49,484 nt of DNA from positions 1 to 49,484 of the forward strand of contig JAFKMZ010000022.1 of the NCBI GenBank assembly GCA_017305055.1, read 5' to 3'. Below, piece by piece: positions 42,409 to 49,484 of the stretch (its first letter is position 1; each line of letters opens with the position of its first letter). Made by a program: the position numbers and the translations under genes. The stretch comes from Lysobacterales bacterium. Lineage in GTDB: Bacteria > Pseudomonadota > Gammaproteobacteria > Xanthomonadales > Rhodanobacteraceae. The notes under the pieces were generated by a model. It had not been told where the DNA came from, did no database searches, and saw only the letters and a list, made by a program, of their open reading frames with translations.

Positions 42409-43749
42409 ATGCCCATGACGCCCCGACTGCCATTGCCTACCTTGCTTGCCAGTGCCCTGCTGCTTGCCGGACTGAGTGCCTGCTCGCAGCAGGCAGCGGA
42501 CGCACCGGCAGCATCCCCATCGCCCGCAATGACAGCCACCACCGCTGGCGGATCTTCCACCGTCGAGCCGGCACCGGCTCGGGCATCCACCGCCGGCTTG
42601 CAGTTGGAGCGCGTGGTCATGCTGATGCGTCATGGCGTGCGCTCGCCGACCAAGGCGCAGGTTTCCCCCAAGGGCACGAATGACCAGCCCTGGCCGAAAT
42701 GGCCGGTCGGCTACGGTGAGCTGACCCCGCATGGCGCGGACGCCGCACGCCTGCTCGGTACCTGGGACCGGGCCAACTGGGCGGCCCGCGGCTTGCTGCC
42801 CGCGACCGGCTGCCCGACCGCCGCCGACATCGACGTGGCCGCCAGTGCGACGCCCCGCACACGCGATACCGCCAAAGCCTGGCTGCAGGGCTTCGCGCCG
42901 CAATGCCAGATCACCGTGAGCTATCCCGACAGCAAGAAGGACGACATCGAGTTCCACCCCTTCGACGCACACTCCGTGGCCATCGACTCCGCCGAAGCGG
43001 TGAAAGCCCAGCAGGCCATGGCCCCGGCTGGCGGCATGGCTGCCGACGTGCAGGCGCATGCCGAGCTCTACGCGCTGTTGAACAAGGCCCTGGGCTGCCA
43101 GCCCAAGGCCGCTTGCGACCTTTCGCAGACGTCGCCGGACCTGGTGCCGGAACAGGACGGCCCGGCCAGCGTGGGCTCGGCGATCGGCGACGCCTCCACC
43201 ATCAGCCAGACCTTCCTGCTGGAATACCTGCAGGGCATGCCCATGCGGGAGGTGGCCTGGGGTCGCCTGACGCGGGCACAGATCGAGGAGCTGGAACAAT
43301 TCCACATCCTCAAATACAAGTATGAGGCCCGCGCGCCCTACGTTGCCGATCGTGCGGCATCACCGCTGGCCTCGCGCATGCTGAAGGCGGTGGAAGGCGG
43401 CCCGAAGCTGACCCTGCTCGCCGGACACGACACCAACATCGCCGACCTCGGCGGCATGCTCGACCTGCACTGGCAGGTGCCAAGCTACCCGGCCAACGAT
43501 CCACCCCCCGGCGGCGCGCTCGGCTTCGAGGTGCTGGCCAATGCTTCCGGCCAGCAGTTCGTGCGCGTGTTCTACCGCGCCCAGACCATGGACCAGGTAC
43601 GCAACCTGCAGACGCTGGACGCACAGAACCCCGCCTCGTACACCTACCTCGCCATGCCCGGCTGCGCCGAGCTTTGCCCGCTGCCGCAGTTCGAAAAGCT
43701 CGTGAGCGCAAAACTGATCCAACCGCTGCGCACACCCGCCACCAACTGA
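42409..43749 (+). CDS. Histidine acid phosphatase, phytase/glucose-1-phosphatase type, lipoprotein
   Basis: 446-aa branch-2 histidine phosphatase. The lipoprotein signal is LLASALLLAGLSACSQ. The catalytic site is MLMRHGVRSPT (RHGXRXP) with the proton donor in LLAGHDTNIADLGG (HD). Family members release phosphate from phytate or sugar phosphates at the periplasm or outer membrane. ATG 42409 has AAGGA about 11 bp upstream; ATG 42415 is also possible. The gene follows a TonB receptor and precedes inositol genes, favouring phytate or inositol phosphates as substrate. The linker after the lipobox is Ala/Ser/Thr-rich, as expected for a tethered enzyme. Confidence 0.88.
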   Translation: MPMTPRLPLPTLLASALLLAGLSACSQQAADAPAASPSPAMTATTAGGSSTVEPAPARASTAGLQLERVVMLMRHGVRSPTKAQVSPKGTNDQPWPKWPVGYGELTPHGADAARLLGTWDRANWAARGLLPATGCPTAADIDVAASATPRTRDTAKAWLQGFAPQCQITVSYPDSKKDDIEFHPFDAHSVAIDSAEAVKAQQAMAPAGGMAADVQAHAELYALLNKALGCQPKAACDLSQTSPDLVPEQDGPASVGSAIGDASTISQTFLLEYLQGMPMREVAWGRLTRAQIEELEQFHILKYKYEARAPYVADRAASPLASRMLKAVEGGPKLTLLAGHDTNIADLGGMLDLHWQVPSYPANDPPPGGALGFEVLANASGQQFVRVFYRAQTMDQVRNLQTLDAQNPASYTYLAMPGCAELCPLPQFEKLVSAKLIQPLRTPATN

Positions 43750-43768
43750 CTTCACCGGCTTGGCCTCC

Positions 43769-44022
43769 TCTCCCCTGGCTCCGCCGGGGGAGAGGGCTGG
43801 GGTGAGGGGGCGCTCTGCGTGCAGCGACACCACCGACAGGGCAAAAGCCACCCCCTCACCCCCACCCTCTCCCCCGACAAGTCAGGGGAGAGGGAGTAAG
43901 CAGCGCAGCCGTCTGGACATCCGGCGCAGCCCGCGGCCTTGGCCCCCTCTCCCCGGCTCCGCCGGGGGAGAGGGGGCAAGCGGCATCCGGGCTTTGACTC
44001 TCTCCCGACGAGTCAGGAGAGG
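43769..44022. repeat. Cluster of four family C hairpins
   Basis: Copies at 43769-43795, 43865-43894, 43944-43975 and 43999-44022, each a (C)CTCTCCCC...GGGGAGAG(G) palindrome with loops of two types (GGCTCCGCC or GACAAGTCA). They fill the convergent gap between the phosphatase and dehydrogenase genes and could stop transcripts from both sides. Confidence 0.85.
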
Positions 44023-44047
44023 AAGTACGTCGACGGGCTGCTGGCTG

Positions 44048-45025
44048 TTACAGGTGGACGATGGCGCCGGTCTTCGCTGACGTGGTGGCGGCTTCGGCGA
44101 GGGCCAGCGCGGCCAGGCCGTCGGCGTAGCCGATCGCGGCGGGGGCGCCGTCGAGCATGTCGGCGAAGTGTGCCATCTCTGCGCGATAGGCCTCGGCGTA
44201 GCGGTCCAGGAAGAAGTTCTGCAGCGGGTCGCTGGCGATACCCGCTTGGCTCCACACCTGGGTCGTGCTTTCCAGCACGTTGTCGGCCCGCACCATGCCG
44301 CCGGAGGCATACGCCTCGATGCGCTGGTCGTAGCCGTAGCCACTGCGCCGGGTATTGGAGATCACGCACAGCCGTCCACCTGCGGTCTTCAGCACGGTGC
44401 GCGCGGTATCCACGTCGCCGAGCTGGCCGATGGCCGGATCGACCAGGCAACTGCCCACCGCATACACCGTGGTCGGCTCCTCACCCAGCAGCCAGCGCGC
44501 CATGTCGAAATCGTGGATGGCCATGTCCTTGAACAAGCCACCGGAGACGGCGACATAGGCCGGCGGCGGCGGCGCGGGGTCGTTGGAGGTGATCTGCAGG
44601 CTCTCGATGTGGCCGATGGTGCCGCCATCCAGCTTGGCCTTGAGGGCACGGAAATTGGGGTCGAAGCGGCGATTGAAGCCGAGCAGCAGGCGAGCGCCGG
44701 TGAGGCTGGCCGCGGCACTCCGCGCGCGCTCCAGATCCTGATCGATCGGCTTTTCGCAGAACACCAGCTTGCCGGCGGCCGCGGCTCGCTGGCTGTACTC
44801 CAGGTGCGTGGCCGTGGAGCTGGCGATGATCACGCCACGGATCGACGCATCGGCCAGGGCCGCGTCGAGCGTGGTCACCGTGCTGCCGACCTCATCGGCG
44901 AGCGCCGTGGCGGCACCGGCAACAGCGTCGATCACGCCGGCCAGTTCGAGGCGCGGGTGCCGGGCGGCGTTGCGCGCATGGATGTGGCCGATGCGGCCGG
45001 CACCAATCAAGACCACCTTATGCAT
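44048..45025 (-). CDS. iolG: Inositol 2-dehydrogenase-like oxidoreductase (second copy)
   Basis: 325-aa GFO/IDH/MocA oxidoreductase. The NAD site is VVLIGAGRIGHIHARNAARH; catalytic Lys is in FCEKPIDQDLE; FDPNFRALKAK, GGLFKDMAIHDFDMARWLLG and the Asp/His pair match IolG. It would oxidise myo- or scyllo-inositol to inosose in the cytoplasm, the first step of the iol pathway. It overlaps the upstream paralogue by 8 bp (45018-45025), so both are translated from one mRNA. GAGGTG lies about 7 bp before ATG 45025. Which stereoisomer each copy prefers cannot be told from sequence. Confidence 0.88.
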   Translation of the reverse strand: MHKVVLIGAGRIGHIHARNAARHPRLELAGVIDAVAGAATALADEVGSTVTTLDAALADASIRGVIIASSTATHLEYSQRAAAAGKLVFCEKPIDQDLERARSAAASLTGARLLLGFNRRFDPNFRALKAKLDGGTIGHIESLQITSNDPAPPPPAYVAVSGGLFKDMAIHDFDMARWLLGEEPTTVYAVGSCLVDPAIGQLGDVDTARTVLKTAGGRLCVISNTRRSGYGYDQRIEAYASGGMVRADNVLESTTQVWSQAGIASDPLQNFFLDRYAEAYRAEMAHFADMLDGAPAAIGYADGLAALALAEAATTSAKTGAIVHL

Positions 45026-46022
45026 GACGCACCTCGTTCGGAAATGGGCAGACCTGGTCATGCACAACCGACCAGGCGCAGGCTTCGGCCAGGGCCAGGG
45101 CAGCGATGCCGTCGGCGTAGCCGCTCTGGGGCTGCGCGCGACCATGCACCACGTCGGCGAAATGTTCGATCTCGGCGCGATAGGCATCGGCATAACGCTC
45201 GGCAAATGCCGGGCGGATCGGCGCCGCGGTGTCGCCGGCCTCGGTCATCACGTGCACGGTGTCATTGGCCACGTTGCCGGCGCAGAGCATGCCGGCGGAA
45301 CCGAAGGCCTCGATGCGCTGGTCGTAGCCGTAGCCGCTGCGCCGCGTATTGGAAATGACGCACAGCCGCCCGCTGGCGGTTTTGAGCACGGTGCGCGCGG
45401 TGTCGACATCGCCCTGGCGACCGATTTCCGCATCGACCAAGCAGCTGGCGACGGCGTAGACCGTGGTCGGCTCCTCGCCCAGCAGCCAACGCGCCAGGTC
45501 CAGGTCGTGGATGGTGAAATCCTTGAACAGGCCGCCGCTGGTCGGGATGAAGCCGGGCGGTGGTGCCGCCGGATCATGATTGATGAGGTGCAGCGACTCC
45601 AGGCGGCCGATGGCGCCGGCATCCAGTTGCTGCTTCAGGCGCACGAACTGGGGATCGAAGCGGCGGTTGAAGCCGAGCTGGAAGCGCGCGCCGGCAAAGT
45701 GCGGCGCAGCTGCGCGCACCTTGGCCAGGTCGAGATCGATGGGCTTCTCGCTGAACACCGCCTTGCCCGCCGCGACCGCCGCCAGGGCGTGGCCCAGATG
45801 CTGGTCGGTGGGGCTGCAGATCAGCACGCCGCGGATCGCCGGGTCGCCAAGCGCCTGTTCCAGCGGGACGATCGAGGCGCCCAGTTCGGCCGCGAAGGCA
45901 GCTGCCTCGGGTCGCGGATCGACCACGTATTTCAGCTGCAGCCCGGGTTGGCGGGCGGCGTTCGGGCCGTGCACGTGGCCCATGCGCCCGGCACCGATCA
46001 AAGCAACGGCTAAAGTTTCCAA
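45018..46022 (-). CDS. iolG: Inositol 2-dehydrogenase-like oxidoreductase (first copy)
   Basis: 334-aa GFO/IDH/MocA oxidoreductase, close paralogue of the downstream gene. Motifs are ALIGAGRMGHVHGPNAARQ, FSEKPIDLDLAKV (catalytic Lys), FDPQFVRLKQQ and GGLFKDFTIHDLDLARWLLG. The start codon is TTG (46020-46022) with GGGAG about 8 bp upstream; no ATG fits the N-terminal strand. It is divergent from the RpiR regulator gene, with TGGAA-type sites in the 148-bp gap. Two tandem copies suggest use of more than one inositol isomer, as in other iol clusters. Confidence 0.88.
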   Translation of the reverse strand: METLAVALIGAGRMGHVHGPNAARQPGLQLKYVVDPRPEAAAFAAELGASIVPLEQALGDPAIRGVLICSPTDQHLGHALAAVAAGKAVFSEKPIDLDLAKVRAAAPHFAGARFQLGFNRRFDPQFVRLKQQLDAGAIGRLESLHLINHDPAAPPPGFIPTSGGLFKDFTIHDLDLARWLLGEEPTTVYAVASCLVDAEIGRQGDVDTARTVLKTASGRLCVISNTRRSGYGYDQRIEAFGSAGMLCAGNVANDTVHVMTEAGDTAAPIRPAFAERYADAYRAEIEHFADVVHGRAQPQSGYADGIAALALAEACAWSVVHDQVCPFPNEVRHA

Positions 46023-46053
46023 CGTAGACTCCCTGCTGCCGCTTCGGCGACAA

Positions 46054-46090
46054 AATGGAATTAATTTTCCGCCGTCGAGTATAATGGAAT
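46054..46090. promoter_or_regulatory. Divergent promoter/operator between iolG and rpiR genes
   Basis: TGGAATTAATTTTCC (46056-46070) is a near-perfect GGAA/TTCC palindrome, and AATGGAAT recurs at 46083-46090. TATAAT (46080-46085) is a plus-strand -10 box for the regulator, and the minus strand carries TTATACT in the same place. RpiR-type regulators bind such TGGAA/TTCCA sites. Confidence 0.6.
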
Positions 46091-46170
46091 TCTGCGTCGC
46101 GGAGTGGCCCCACGCCGCAACGCCAACCTGGTGCCTGCGCGAGCCGCATCACCCCAAGGACACCTTCCGC

Positions 46171-47058
46171 ATGGTCGAACTGGATACCCCTCCCGCCAGC
46201 GCCGAGGAACTGCGCGCCGCGATCCTCGAGCGCTACGAGAAGCTGAGCAAGCGCCTGCAGCAGATCGCGCGCTACGTGCTGGACGAACCCAACGCGATGG
46301 CGCTGGAAACCCTGGCCGTGCTGGCCGAGCGCTGCAGTGTGCAACCCTCGGCGATCGTGCGCTTCGCCAAGTCGTTCGGCTTCGACGGCGCCACGCAGAT
46401 GCAACGCCTGTTCCGTGATGGCCTGCTCTCCGGCAATGCGGCCCTCGGCTACGGCGAACGCGTGCGCCAGTTCAGCCAGTCCGTGGCCAGCAAGTCCGCG
46501 GGCGATCCGGCCGAGGTGCTGGCCGAATTCGTCGAAGGCAGCGTGATGGCGCTGAACCATCTCGGCGACGCGATCGGCGCGAAAAACCTCGCCGCGGCAG
46601 TCAAGTTGATCACCGCCGCCGACACGGTCTACGTGACCGGGTTCCGCCGCTCCTTTCCGGTGGCCGCCTACCTCGCCTACTCGCTGCACCAGGTGGACAA
46701 GAAGACCGTGTTCATCGACGGCCTCGGCGGCATGCACCAGCAACAGGTGCACGCGATCACGCCACACGACCTGCTGATCGCGGTGAGCTACCGCCCGTAC
46801 GCGCAGGAATCGGTGCAGTTGATCGACGCGGCGACCGCATGCCGCTGTAAGGTGCTGTCCATCAGCGACAGCCTGGTCAGCCCGGTGGCCAAGCCGGCTA
46901 CCCTGGTGCTGCAAGTGCGCGAGGCCGAGATCCGCAAGTTCCGTTCCTTGTCGGCCTCGATGTGCCTAGCCCAGGCGCTGGTGATTTCCTATGCCTTCGC
47001 CAGCACCACTACGGGCAAGGACGGAAAACCGCGTCACGGCAAGTCGTCCAATAAATGA
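46171..47058 (+). CDS. RpiR-family transcriptional regulator (IolR-like)
   Basis: 295-aa regulator. The N-terminal HTH_6 domain (residues about 10-85) reads LSKRLQQIARYVLDEPNAMA, CSVQPSAIVRFAKSFGFDG; the C-terminal SIS domain (about 130-270) reads DTVYVTGFRRSFPVAAYLAY, DLLIAVSYRPYAQESV and KVLSISDSLVSPVA and senses a sugar phosphate. Position between iolG and iolC points to control by an inositol catabolite. ATG 46171 has AAGGA about 11 bp upstream; a longer in-frame start at 46084 would read through the operator region. Its stop lies inside the first half-site of the iolC operator. Confidence 0.88.
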   Translation: MVELDTPPASAEELRAAILERYEKLSKRLQQIARYVLDEPNAMALETLAVLAERCSVQPSAIVRFAKSFGFDGATQMQRLFRDGLLSGNAALGYGERVRQFSQSVASKSAGDPAEVLAEFVEGSVMALNHLGDAIGAKNLAAAVKLITAADTVYVTGFRRSFPVAAYLAYSLHQVDKKTVFIDGLGGMHQQQVHAITPHDLLIAVSYRPYAQESVQLIDAATACRCKVLSISDSLVSPVAKPATLVLQVREAEIRKFRSLSASMCLAQALVISYAFASTTTGKDGKPRHGKSSNK

Positions 47059-47100
47059 AACATACATTGTCCTTTTTTTATAAATGGAATATATGTTACA
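47056..47100 (+). promoter_or_regulatory. iolC promoter with paired operator half-sites
   Basis: -35 TTGTCC (47067-47072), 17-bp spacer, -10 TATATG (47090-47095). TGAAACATACATT (47056-47068) and AATATATGTTACA (47088-47100) are inverted copies at 11 of 13 positions and overlap the two boxes. Binding would block RNA polymerase, so repression is likely. Confidence 0.65.
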
Positions 47101-47145
47101 TTTACTGGGCGTGACCCGCGCCGGGTCCCTGCGGGAGAGGCACAT

Positions 47146-49083
47146 ATGGAAGGGGCAGTCCACCAGCTCGACCTGATCGCCATCGGGCGATCCGGCATCG
47201 ACCTGTACGGGGAGCAGGTCGGCGGGCGACTGGAGGACATGCTGTCGTTTGCCAAGTACATCGGCGGCAGCCCGGCGAACACCGCGATCGGCGCCTCCCG
47301 CCTCGGTCTGCGCAGCGGCCTGATCAGCCGCGTCGGCGCCGACCACTTCGGCCGCTTCATCACCGAGCAACTGGCCCGCGAGGGCGTGTCGACCCGTGGT
47401 GTGGTGACCGACCATGCGCGCCTGACGGCCCTGGTGTTTCTGGGCATCCGCGACCCGGAGACGTTCCCGCTGATCTTCTATCGCGAGAACTGCGCCGACA
47501 TGGCGCTGGACATCCAGGACATCGACCCGGCGTTCGTGCGGGCGGCGGGCGCGGTGCTGATCAACGGCACCCACCTGTCGCAACCGGGGGTCTTCGACGC
47601 CTCGCTGCGCGCCTGCGCACTGGCCCACGCTGCCGGCGCCAAGGTGGTGTTCGATATCGACTACCGGCCCGTGCTCTGGGGCCTCACCGACCGCGATATG
47701 GGCGAGAACCGTTTCGTCGCCAACGCCGCGGTCACCGCGCGCCTGCAGCAGGCGCTGCCCTTGTGCGACCTGATCGTGGGCACCGAGGAGGAAATGCACA
47801 TCCTCGGCGGCGCCACCGACACGCTTGCCGCCCTGCGCACGATCCGCGCGCACAGCGCCGCGCTGCTGGTGTGCAAGCGCGGCGCGCTCGGTTGTGCGGC
47901 ATTCCCCGGACCCATTCCGGAAACCCTGGACCAGGGCGTGGTCGGCCGCAGCTTCAAGGTGGAAGTGTTCAACGTGCTTGGCGCCGGCGATGCCTTCATG
48001 GCCGGCTTCCTGCGCGGCTGGCTGCGCGGCGAGCCGCTGGCCACCTGTTGCGACTATGGCAACGCCTGCGGTGCCATCGTAGTGTCTCGCCATGGCTGCG
48101 CGCCGGCCATGCCCACCTGGACCGAACTGCAGCTGTTCCTGGACGGCAGCCCCCGGCCGTTCCGGCTGCGCGACGACGCGATACTGGAACACGTGCATTG
48201 GGCCACCACCCGCACCCAGGTGCACGAGGACCTGACCGTGCTGGCCATGGACCACCGCAGCCAGTTCGAGGACCTGTGCCGCGACACCGGCGCCGACCCG
48301 GCGCGGATTCCCGCCTTCAAGGCCCTGGCGCTCAAGGCCGTGGACCGCCTGGCCCGCGGCGACCAGCGCTTCGGCGTGCTGCTGGATGGGCGTTACGGCA
48401 TGCGCGGGCTGGAAGCCGCCGCCGACCACCCCTCCTGGATTGGCCGTCCCATCGAAGTGCCCGGCTCGCGGCCGGTGCAGTTCGAGAGCTCCCCCGACGT
48501 CGCCACCGAAATCGCTACCTGGCCGTACAACCACGTGGTCAAGTGCCTAGCCTTCTATCACCCGGACGACCCGGAAGCGCTGCGCGAAGAGCAGGCGTGC
48601 CAGCTACTGCGGCTGCAGGATGCCTGTCGCAAGACCCGCCACGAATTGCTGGTGGAGCTGATCGCCTCGCGCCACGGAACAATCAATCCACACACCGTGT
48701 CACGCGCCATCGAACAACTCTACGACAGGGGCCTGCAACCGGACTGGTGGAAGCTCGAGCCGGCCGCCGACCAGGCCACCTGGGCCCATATCGAACACGC
48801 CATCCGCAGCCGCGATGCGTGGTGCCGCGGCGTGCTGCTGCTCGGCCTGCAGGCACCCAGCGCCGAACTGCTGGCATCGTTCCGCTGCGCGGCGGCCAAC
48901 CCCATCGTCAAGGGCTTTGCCGTCGGCCGTACCATCTTTGCCGGGCCGGCGACGCGCTGGCTGGCCGGCAGCATCGATGACGACACCGCGGTGGCGGAAC
49001 TGGCCGGGGGCCTGGCCACCCTGGTCGATGGCTGGCGTGCGGCGCGGACCGCCGTCCACCAGCCCTGGCAGGAGGCAATGTGA
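47146..49083 (+). CDS. iolC: IolC-DUF2090 fusion (5-dehydro-2-deoxygluconokinase)
   Basis: 645-aa two-domain enzyme. Residues about 1-330 are a PfkB kinase: [34 protein letters not shown], then [20 protein letters not shown] with the catalytic Asp. It phosphorylates 5-dehydro-2-deoxy-D-gluconate in myo-inositol breakdown. Residues about 340-645 are DUF2090, an aldolase-like fold ([47 protein letters not shown]) that may do the next cleavage (IolJ role). Such fusions are known in proteobacterial iol clusters. GGGAGAGG lies about 7 bp before ATG 47146. It ends one base before the next gene's ATG. Confidence 0.9.
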   Translation: MEGAVHQLDLIAIGRSGIDLYGEQVGGRLEDMLSFAKYIGGSPANTAIGASRLGLRSGLISRVGADHFGRFITEQLAREGVSTRGVVTDHARLTALVFLGIRDPETFPLIFYRENCADMALDIQDIDPAFVRAAGAVLINGTHLSQPGVFDASLRACALAHAAGAKVVFDIDYRPVLWGLTDRDMGENRFVANAAVTARLQQALPLCDLIVGTEEEMHILGGATDTLAALRTIRAHSAALLVCKRGALGCAAFPGPIPETLDQGVVGRSFKVEVFNVLGAGDAFMAGFLRGWLRGEPLATCCDYGNACGAIVVSRHGCAPAMPTWTELQLFLDGSPRPFRLRDDAILEHVHWATTRTQVHEDLTVLAMDHRSQFEDLCRDTGADPARIPAFKALALKAVDRLARGDQRFGVLLDGRYGMRGLEAAADHPSWIGRPIEVPGSRPVQFESSPDVATEIATWPYNHVVKCLAFYHPDDPEALREEQACQLLRLQDACRKTRHELLVELIASRHGTINPHTVSRAIEQLYDRGLQPDWWKLEPAADQATWAHIEHAIRSRDAWCRGVLLLGLQAPSAELLASFRCAAANPIVKGFAVGRTIFAGPATRWLAGSIDDDTAVAELAGGLATLVDGWRAARTAVHQPWQEAM

Positions 49084-49084
49084 C

Positions 49085-49484
49085 ATGAGCACGCTGCGAC
49101 TGACGGCGGCACAGGCCACCGTGCGTTGGCTCAGCGCCCAGTACGTGCTGGTCGACGGCGTGGAAGTGCCGTACTTCGCCGGCGCCTGGGCCATCTTCGG
49201 CCACGGCAATGTCGCCGGGCTCGGCGAGGCCTTGTACGCCGCGCGCGACACCTTGCCCACCTGGCGCGGCCACAACGAGCAGGGCATGGCGCACGCCGCC
49301 ATCGCCTACGCCAAGCAGATGCGCCGCCGGCGCGCCATGGTGTGCACCAGCTCGATCGGCCCCGGCGCCACCAACATGGTCACTGCCGCCGCCCTGGCCC
49401 ATGCCGACCGCCTGCCCGTGCTGTTCCTGCCGGGCGACGTGTTTGCCAGCCGCCAGCCCGACCCGGTGCTGCAGCAGATCGAGG
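49085..49484 (+). CDS. iolD: IolD, trihydroxycyclohexane-1,2-dione hydrolase, 3' end outside window
   Basis: First 133 codons of a thiamine-diphosphate enzyme that opens the inositol-derived ring. [40 protein letters not shown] and [20 protein letters not shown] with the catalytic Glu (NEQ) match IolD closely. The ATG lies one base after the iolC stop, so the genes are one operon. The full protein is usually about 620 aa. Confidence 0.92.
   Translation, partial: MSTLRLTAAQATVRWLSAQYVLVDGVEVPYFAGAWAIFGHGNVAGLGEALYAARDTLPTWRGHNEQGMAHAAIAYAKQMRRRRAMVCTSSIGPGATNMVTAAALAHADRLPVLFLPGDVFASRQPDPVLQQIE

Noticed and set aside
46084-46170. Upstream start of the RpiR gene at ATG 46084
   Set aside because: It would translate the operator and promoter region, and the added residues do not resemble RpiR N-termini.

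Overview
The window is high-GC DNA from a gammaproteobacterium, most likely of the Xanthomonadales (Rhodanobacteraceae or Xanthomonadaceae). This rests on several secreted peptidases, a TonB-dependent receptor, DUF1800/DUF1501 proteins and dense palindromic repeats. The genus cannot be fixed from sequence alone. No rRNA, tRNA, CRISPR array, prophage or intact transposase gene was recognised.

Layout. (1) 1-16896, minus strand: a run of three large VPS10/BNR-type beta-propeller proteins, an M16 zinc protease and an M20 (AbgB-like) amidohydrolase, read toward a partial DEAH helicase gene hrpA. (2) 17387-22161: accessory DNA with a DUF4143 ATPase behind four phased 14-bp repeats, a HigB/HigA-type toxin-antitoxin (TA) pair, a small phosphatase lipoprotein and two nucleotidyltransferase/HepT modules whose hepT halves are both broken. 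(3) 22257-29331: a visibly AT-richer glycan island with one GT4 and three GT2 glycosyltransferases and three methyltransferases. (4) 29415-37446: hipBA, remnants of other TA genes, a DUF3052-like gene, a DUF1800/DUF1501 pair, a RelE/RHH TA pair, an NAD(P)-binding protein and a DUF4325 fragment. (5) 37484-39441: an S53 (sedolisin) peptidase with a microsatellite-encoded Lys-Pro tail and an overlapping small gene. (6) 39779-49484: a TonB-dependent receptor, a histidine acid phosphatase (phytase-like), two tandem inositol dehydrogenases, an RpiR regulator, an IolC-DUF2090 fusion and the start of iolD. Region 6 reads as one phytate-to-inositol utilisation locus: dephosphorylation in the envelope, then inositol catabolism under an IolR-like regulator.

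The strongest unexplained structure lies in the repeats. Two different families of palindromic element sit in frame inside protein-coding genes (hrpA and the DUF1800 gene), the second flanked by a perfect 12-bp direct repeat that looks like a target-site duplication. Two TA modules each lie between an intact gene and an internally deleted copy of that gene's 3' part. The hipBA module lies between 28-bp near-identical direct repeats. Together these suggest TA modules that arrive or persist by repeat-associated duplication at gene 3' ends.
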